From positions 558,001 to 622,000 of the forward strand of contig BCJC01000004.1 of the NCBI GenBank assembly GCA_001600175.1: 64,000 bases of DNA, read 5' to 3'. Shown piece by piece: positions 56,868-64,000 of this stretch. Position 1 is the stretch's first letter; the number at the start of each line of letters is the position of its first letter. The stretch is from Erythrobasidium yunnanense. Lineage: Eukaryota; Basidiomycota; Cystobasidiomycetes; Erythrobasidiales; Erythrobasidiaceae. Made by a program: the position numbers and the translations under genes. Under the pieces are notes generated by a model, which did not search any database, was not told where the DNA came from, and worked only from the letters and a program-made list of their open reading frames with translations.

Positions 56868-59800
56868 ATGTGCCTGTCATGCGCTTTCTCTTGCAACTAT
56901 TGGATGCTCAAGTCGCTTCCAACTTTGCATAGATTCGCAAGCAGCAGCACTACCTTTACTCGCAACTCACATCTACCCAGTACCTTCCAGCAACGGGGTT
57001 CTTTTCAAGTCTACAAAAGGTCGGCCTTCAACAATCAGGACATCTTTAAAAGCAAGACATCGAGAACAGCTCTTATAGCTAGAGAACACTCTACACATAG
57101 CTCTAGTACTTGCCCTACTTGCTCGTACAGACGCGCAGTCTCTCGCTACTTCTCCGGCACCGCGACCACTTTGACCAAAAATACGGAAGCTGCAGATACA
57201 ATGGCGCCGCAACTTCCTGCCAGCCCGTTCAGACTCAGCAGAGATGTGCTGTGAGCTTGCGACAGCCTTGTGAATCGTCAGCGAGAAAGCCCAAACTGAT
57301 TGCTTTTGGATTCCGGCAGCCCGACCCACTACAAGCTCGGTATCAAGACTGATCTGAAGAGCTTGACCTTCCATGGCAAAGTAGAGATTGAGTGCGTAAC
57401 CTTGTTTCGAGATTGCGAGCGAACTTCAGCTGAATATTACCGGTACCGTGTCTGTGCCTGACAGTCTCGAAGTGCACAATGACCCATCAGAAGCGCACTC
57501 CATCACCCTTCATGCTGCTTCTAATCTCAAGATACACACGGCCGTTCTCTCCTCGACCAGCGTAAAGACAGATTCGAGCGTGATGGCGCAGGATATTCGC
57601 TACGACAGCAAGCTCGAACGAGTGACCGTCGAGTTTCCCAAAGACGCCGTCAAGATTGCATCTGGACAGACGTACACTCTCGGTCTACGCTTCGAGAGCG
57701 AGCTGGAAGGATCTATGATGGGGTACTACAAGTCGTCCTACGAGCTACCGGACGGAAGCACAGGCTATTACTCCCTGACTCAGTTCGAGCCGACAGCTGC
57801 TAGACGAGCCTTCCCCTGCTTCGACGAGCCAGACATCAAAGCTACTTTCAGCGTCACTCTGCTCAGCCGAAAAGGTCTCAGAGTGCTCGGAAACATGCCT
57901 GTGGAGCATACGTTCGCAGATGTAGGTGAAGTAGCTTACTTCCCTGAAGAAATCACCGCTGCACATGAAGAGAGCCATCAGCATGCTCATGACGGCTTGA
58001 AGGCTCCCGAACGACCTGCTCACTTGAGCAGACATAGCTCGGAGCTCGCTTCGGATGCCGCTGAGGGTGATGGATGGGTGGCTACTACCTTCCACACCAC
58101 GCCTAAGATGTCCACCTATCTTGTGGCTTGGGCAAACGGAGATTTCCGTCATCTAGAATCGAGCTTCACATCGCCTCTGACAGGCAAGAAGATTCCTCTG
58201 AGAATTTACGCTACTCCAGAGCACATTCACCAAGCTCAGCTGGCACTGGACGTGAAGGCCAAAGTCCTGCCTGTCTATGAGAAGATCTTCGATATCGAAT
58301 ACCCCTTGCCAAAGCTTGATACACTCGTAGCAAGCGATTTTGATGCAGGAGCTATGGAGAATTGGGGTCTGATTACGGGAAGAACAATCGTTTATCTTTT
58401 CGACGAGAAGAATGGATCGATCGATGGCAGGAAGCTAGTAGCCACTGTCCAGTCGCACGGTGAGCATGTTACCTTTGGCGTCCTATACACCGAAGCGGAA
58501 GCTGATGCGACTTGTGACCTGCAGAGGTGGCCCATCAATGGTAAGCTCGGCCAGCGGCTTAGCCTTGCGGGTGGAGATGGCTAAACAAGCTAACCTTGGT
58601 GCATTTCAGGTTCGGAAACGTCGTAACTATGCGCTGGTGGGACAACCTCTGGCTCAACGAAGCCTTCGCAACCCTTATGGGAGAAGTCATTTCGATCGCT
58701 GCTGTTTACCCTGAATGGAACCCTCACTCATCCTTCCTGAACTCGCATTTGCGAAGAGCCCTTGAACTGGACGCGCAGAGATCATCGCACCCTGTCGAAC
58801 AGCCTTGCCCTGATCCAGAAATGAGTGCGTTTATCACTCCTCTTCTGCCTGAAAGCCAGCCAACTTGATTTCGTTTCGCAGTCAACCAGATCTTCGACGC
58901 TATCAGCGTATGTGTCAGTCACCCCTGGTGTGTTCGCTGTTTACTGACGCTATGCTATGTACAGTACTCCAAGGGTGCTTCCGTCCTTCGCATGTTGTCC
59001 AATATGATAGGCGAAGAAACCTTCCTTAAGGGTGTCTCGATCTACCTTAAAAATCACCTTTACAGCAACTCCCAGACTGCTGATTTGTGGAAGGGCATCT
59101 CACAAGCCTCTGGAATCGACGTTGCCAAGATTATGGCGAACTGGACTTTGAAAGTCGGGTTCCCTGTCATCACTGTCGAAGAGACCGGTGAAGGCCTGAA
59201 GATCCGCCAGAACCGCTTCCTCAGTGGGTTCCGCTATTCGCTCAGCTGGGTGAGTCAGAAAGGCTGAATAGCATACATACAGGTACTGGCGACCCCAAGC
59301 CGGAAGAGGACGAGACACTCTGGTACGTTCCACTCGAGCTCAAGACCGTCGACAAGAGCGGAAAGGCGACCACCGACCACAAGGCTGTTCTTGAAGCGAG
59401 AGAGACCACGCTCCAGCTTGAAGACGCTGCCAACACTACCTACAAGCTCAATGCTGAGACTGCAGGTGTCTGTGAGTACTGACTACGAAAAAGCAAAGAG
59501 CAGCAAGCTGAATTCTGATATTCAGACCGAGTGTCATATAGCCCTGAGCGACTCGCCAAGCTTGGTGACGAAGCAGGTAAAGGCTCAAAGGGCGCTTTCT
59601 CGCTCAACGACCGTATCGGTTTGGTACAAGACGCTTTCGTGCTTGCCAAGTCTGGCTACGGCAAGACTTCCGGCTCTCTTAACCTTTCGTCGAAGCTCAA
59701 GAATGAGGAGGAGAACCTTGTCTGGAAGGAAATCGCTACTGGTCTTGCGGACCTCAAGGACGTCTGGTGGGAGCAGCCCGACAATGTTCGAGCTGCCCTC

Positions 59801-60644
59801 GATAAGCTTGCTAGAGAGACCTTCGCTCCTGTCGTCAAGAAGCTCGGCTGGGAAGTCAAGGACTCTGACTCATCTGACATCCGCGAAATGCGAGCTACCG
59901 CCTTGGCCATCCTTGCTGGAAGCGGAGACGAAGAGTGAGCGGGCACCCTGGACCATCATATCGCTGAAATAGCTAATCTGGTCAATACAGGACTGTCAAG
60001 GAGGTTCACCGCCGATTCAACCTCTTCGTCGATCAAGATGATGCCTCCGCCATCCCAGGGGATTTCCTCGACTTTGTCTTCATGAACGCAACCCGCTACG
60101 GAGGCGTCGAGGAGTACGAGAAGGTGATGAAGGTTTACAAGAAGCCTCCTACGCCTCAGCACAAGGCTGCCTGCATGCGAGCTGTCTGCACTCCGCGAGA
60201 CACCAAGCTCATCGAGCGAACAAGCAAGTTTATGCACTCTGACGAAGTCAAGATGCAAGATATGATGTACTTCTTCGGTGGACTTGCCTCGAACAGATAT
60301 GCCCGTCGCCAGGTCTGGCAGGATCTGCAGAACAACTTGGCCGAACTTTCCGTCAAGTTCAAGGGCAACTTCTCCCTCGGAAGACTCGTACAATACTCCT
60401 TTGATCGCTTCTCGACTGAGAAGGACCTCGAGGCTGTCACCAAGTTCTTTGAAGACAAGGACACCAAAGACTACGTTCAGGCACTTAAGCAGGGCATGGA
60501 TGCTGTTCGTGCAAAGACGGCATGGCTCAAGCGAGACGCCAAGGACGTAGAAGAGTGGCTGAAACAGAACGGTATGTACATCTTCCCTGCACAGCCTATC
60601 ATCATACTAAACCCGCGTCTCGCTTGATAGGCCACCTCGCTTAG
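56868..60644 (+). CDS. M1 zinc aminopeptidase, tandem copy 2, with likely mitochondrial presequence
   Basis: The core starts at MAPQLPAS (ATG 57201), with exons 57201-57250, 57320-57391, 57465-58459, 58525-58540, 58610-58824, 58882-58907 and onward to the stop TAG at 60642-60644 (EWLKQNGHLA). Unlike copy 1, the frame is open upstream to ATGs at 56904 (MLKSLPTLHRFASSSTTF) and 56868. This adds about 99 or 111 residues rich in Arg, Ser and Thr and poor in acidic residues, with SRYFSGTA, a fit to the R-x-F/Y-S mitochondrial processing pattern. Catalytic marks are as in copy 1 (GAMENWG, HEVAHQW, NLWLNEAFAT). Start choice is uncertain: the long form would go to mitochondria, the 57201 form to the cytosol, and both could be made. 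Confidence 0.88.
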
Positions 60645-61211
60645 ATATCCAAGCGGACCGATTATATAATTACAAAAGCTTCGAACATTCTTACATACAA
60701 GTCTTTACCTTCTAGAAGAGGTAGAGACGGGATGAAGTCGGAACATACGGCGCAATGAACCAGCAAAGAATATCTATGTCCCTCGCAGTCTTTTCCCATC
60801 GCAATAATGCTTGCCCTTGTCCATCATGACTGACATGACCTTCGGCTCCGGTTCGTGCTTAACTGTCACCATGTCCACCTCCAAGCTCGAACAAAGACCT
60901 GCATTTCCTTCCTGCTAGAGCATCTTTAGCCAATATGCCTTCTTGTCTCATTGATAACCGCATCTGACCACACTGCAGACGTGTCTCAATCAGAGTCATA
61001 CTTTGCTTCTATGTTTAGCCAGCGTGCCTCTCATGTGCTTTCCGACAGTATCTCTGCGTCCGAAACAGTCATGTCTCTTTCGACTCGAAGCAACTGCGCC
61101 TACCCACAGCTGTACGGCAGAGTCCATCTACCCTTCCCATCAGCTTGCCCAGCACTTTCCGGCGTTCCGCTCTCTTCGCCTAGCCCGCTACTGTAGCAGC
61201 AAGATACGTTC
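60645..61211. other. Spacer between aminopeptidase copies 2 and 3
   Basis: 567 bases. Unlike the upstream region of copies 1 and 2, it shows no matching presequence-coding stretch. Stop codons interrupt the frame leading to 61212. No gene seen. Confidence 0.35.
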
Positions 61212-64000
61212 ATGACTTCGCAACTACCAGAAAGCTCCTTTAGGCTCAGCAGAGATGTGCTGTGAGACCATGGAAACATCCGCGACTACTCTGCGAAGCT
61301 CATCTCACCTTCCTTGTTTCCGGCAGACCGACCCATTATAAGCTCTGTGTCAAGACCGATCTGAAGGCGCTGACATTTCAAGGAAGAGTAGAGATCGAGT
61401 GCGCTAGCCTTCGCTATCGCTCCCTGGCACTCCGCTGATCTGCCCGAAACGTTCTGCGCATGCCGCATCACTCAGTCTCGAAATACATAGGGAGCTCGCA
61501 GAACGATCTATTACTCTCCATGCCGCTTCTAACCTCAAGATTCACACTGCCGTCCTGGCTTTGGAGAATGGCAAGAGCGGTGCTGGCGTTGCAGCTCAGG
61601 ATGTCCACTATGACACAAAGCTCGAACGAGTGACAATCGTTTTCCCGAAAGACACCGTCGAGTTCACTCCTGGAAGCAAGTCTCGCCTTGACTTGCGCTT
61701 TGATAGCGAATTAGATGGTTCGATGCTTGGTTATTTCAAATCGACCCACACCTTGCCAGACGGCAGCACAGGATACTATGCCCTTACTCAGTTCGAGCCA
61801 ACGGCCGCTAGACGTGCCTTTCCTTGTTTCGATGAGCCCGATATCAAAGCTACCTTCAGTGTGACGCTAGTGAGCAGAACGGGCCTGGTAGTACTGGGCA
61901 ATCTGCCTGTCGAGAATACAGCAACGGACGTCAATACGGTTGATCTACTAGGATCAGTGAAGGACGATTCCAACGAGGATGGATCCGCCCGCGAGAACAA
62001 CGGAGCTGACAGCTGGACAGCAACAACCTTCGAGGCTTCACCCAAGATGTCCACGTATCTTGTGGCATGGGCGAACGGTGACTTCCGGCACTTAGACTCT
62101 AGCTTCACCTCCCCTCTGACAGGCAAGAAGATTCCTCTAAGAGTCTACACGACGCCCGAACACATTCACCAAGCGCAAACCGTCCTGGATGTCAAAGCTA
62201 GAGTCCTACCTGTCTACGAGAAATTGTTCGATGTAGAATATCCGTTACCGAAGCTCGACACACTCGTTGCGGACGATTTCGAAGCCGGTGCTATGGAGAA
62301 TTGGGGCCTCATTACCGGAGCTACAGATATGTACCTGCTGGATGAGAAGAATGGCTCCATTGATAGTCGAAAATTGCTGACTATCGTGCAATCGCATGGT
62401 GAGTCTACGTTTGATTTGAGGTAGTATCCCAAATACTGATAGTCCCTCGGGGGTTCAGAGGTTGCCCATCAATGGTCAGTCGGATGGGTCCCCAGAAGCT
62501 CAATAGCTAAAGCTAAACTTTCCGCTCGCGCAGGTTCGGCAACGTCGTCACAATGCGATGGTGGGACAATCTATGGCTCAACGAATCGTTCGCGACCCTT
62601 ATGGGCGAGGTCATATCAATAGCTGTGCTGCATCCTGAATGGAAGCCCGACTCCTCCTTCCTGGATACGCAAATGCGTCGAGCTTTAGAGCTAGATGCGC
62701 TGCGATCGTCTCACCCTGTTGAACAGCCCTGTCCTGACACAGAGATGAGTACGTGTTACCTCACCGTCCTAAATTAGTAAACAAGCTGATCGCAATGCTA
62801 CCTGCAGTTAGCCAGATTTTCGATGCTATCAGTGTAAGAGCCCTTTCCAGCTGGTATATATGACAGTCAACCCATACATCGCTACGTCTCGCAGTATTCC
62901 AAAGGCGCTGCTGTTCTTCGCATGTTATCGAACATGGTCGGCCAAGACACATTTTTGAAAGGCGTTTCCATCTACCTCAAGAATCATCTCTATGGCAATT
63001 CCCGGACTGCTGACTTGTGGAATGGAATCTCGCAAGCTTCCGGTATCGACGTCGCCAAGATTATGTCCAATTGGACACTCAAGATCGGCTTCCCGGTCAT
63101 TACCGTTGAGGAGACGCCCGAGGGCGTGAAGGTCCGCCAGAATCGATTTTTGAGTAAGTCAAGCTATTTCGCGTCCTACATGACGGCAGCCAATCTCCTA
63201 TATTTCGATAGGCACCGGCGATGCATCGCCAGAAGAGGATGAGACTCTCTGGTATGTTCCCCTTGAGCTGAAGAAGGTGGATCGGACCGGCAAGGCGACT
63301 ACCGACCACAAGGCTATTCTTGAGTCGAGGGAGACTACGATCAAGCTCGAGGATGCCGCCAATGCTACCTATAAGCTCAACGCCGAGACAGCCGGTGTCT
63401 GTAAGTGGATATCCTATCCCAGTGAGACGAGAATCGTGCTAAAGATCGAGACACAGATCGTGTGTTTTACAGCCCTGAGCGCCTCGCGAAGCTTGGCGAG
63501 GAAGCCGGCAAGGGTGCCGAAGGAGCCTTCTCGCTCAACGATCGCGTTGGCTTAGTCCAAGATGCCTTCGTGTTGGCAAAAGCGGGATACGGTAAGACAT
63601 CCGGCTACCTGCAGCTCATTTCCAAGCTGCAGGACGAGAAAGAACACCTCGTTTGGAATGAGATTGCTTCAGGCCTTGCTGGCCTGAGAGATGTATGGTG
63701 GGAGCAGCCTGACAATGTTCGTGACGCTCTGCACAATCTTTCTGGAAAGATGTTTGCGCCTGTCGCAAAAGAACTGGGATGGGATATCAAGGACTCTGAT
63801 TCACCTGACACACGTCAATCGAGAGCCATGGCGCTGGCCAATCTAGCGGCAAGCGGGGACGAAGAGTAAGCTGGCTCCCGCTCAGAAGGATTAGAGAAAC
63901 ATACTGATGTGATATGTGAAGGACTATCAAAGAGGTTCAGCGTCGATTCAATCTGTTCGCAAAGCAGAACGATACATCGGCCATCCCTGGTGACTTGCTC
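61212..64000 (+). CDS. M1 zinc aminopeptidase, tandem copy 3, 3' end outside window
   Basis: ATG 61212 starts MTSQLPESSFRLSRDVL, then an intron to PTHYKLCVKTDLKAL. A second intron (GTGCGC..ACTCAG) gives LEIHRELAERSITLHA. The large exon 3 has QFEPTAARRAFPCFDEP and GAMENWGLIT; the 16-base microexon at 62459-62474 supplies EVAHQW; NLWLNESFAT follows. The frame runs past the right edge, in the C-terminal helical domain (QRRFNLFAKQND). It lacks the His-rich insert of copies 1 and 2, having the shorter acidic VKDDSNEDGSARENNGADSW instead. No presequence is apparent, so a cytosolic enzyme is likely. Catalytic residues are intact. Confidence 0.9.

Larger units (their letters stand above)
52715..64000 (+). 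repeat. Tandem triplication of an M1 aminopeptidase gene
   Basis: Three same-strand units start (core ATG) at 53039, 57201 and 61212. In the exons I measured, units 1 and 2 agree exactly in length (50, 72, 995, 16, 215 and 26 bases) and differ at about 13 of 332 residues in exon 3; their upstream DNA is also alike (52700-53038 with 56860-57200). Unit 3 is clearly older: its exon 3 is more diverged and shorter, and its upstream DNA does not match. Two duplication events, one recent, are the simplest reading. Confidence 0.85.

Noticed and set aside
1-64000. tRNA, rRNA, CRISPR arrays, transposons and virus-like elements
   Set aside because: No convincing A/B-box pair with cloverleaf, rRNA sequence, regular spacer-repeat array, terminal inverted repeats, or transposase, reverse transcriptase or capsid motifs were seen on reading both strands.

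Overview
This window is compact fungal nuclear DNA, most likely from a basidiomycete. Nearly every gene is cut by introns of about 50-70 bases with GT..AG ends, intergenic gaps are mostly a few hundred bases, base composition is roughly balanced, and the gene set is fungal (SSD1-type RNA-binding protein, vacuolar AMS1 mannosidase, HAM1-domain protein, a PhzF-fold protein, an F-box/zinc-finger family of the kind that expands in basidiomycetes). I saw no rRNA, convincing tRNA, CRISPR array, transposon or virus-like element.

Layout. 1-6.6 kb: a GDS-motif membrane protein running off the left edge, an unrecognised gene, a possible RNase P/MRP Rpr2/Snm1-type protein, a PhzF-like protein and a secreted S28 serine peptidase. 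6.8-10.5 kb: an 85-residue secreted cysteine-rich protein split over five exons, lying between the 3' end of the glucose-6-phosphate dehydrogenase gene and a decayed second copy of that same 3' end. 11-16.2 kb: the large SSD1/Dis3L2-family gene. 16.7-27.2 kb: a tandem array of five F-box/zinc-finger paralogues, all on the minus strand, two of them shortened. 28.4-38.8 kb: a Vps62-like secreted protein, RAD51, a small unknown gene, an importin beta-3 type karyopherin and a kelch protein. 38.9-51.1 kb: four minus-strand housekeeping genes (AMS1, HAM1-domain protein, probable MED1, ENT3/epsinR). 51.2 kb to the end: PEX19, then three tandem M1 zinc aminopeptidases, the last cut by the right edge.

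I worked out exon structures from splice signals and reading phase. For ten multi-exon genes (PhzF, S28, secreted protein, ZWF1, SSD1, Vps62-like, RAD51, importin, PEX19, first aminopeptidase), and for the two-exon MED1, the summed exon length divides by three and gives a full-length family member. That is a strong internal check.

Points most worth a second look: (i) a mitochondrial-type presequence that is open in aminopeptidase copy 2 but interrupted by an in-frame stop in copy 1; (ii) the F-box array with intact, truncated and internally deleted members sharing a C-x2-C-x13-H-x-C finger; (iii) the small secreted protein flanked by duplicated ZWF1 3' DNA; (iv) an SSD1 homologue that keeps the RNase II-type catalytic aspartate ladder together with NDR/Cbk1-kinase motifs.
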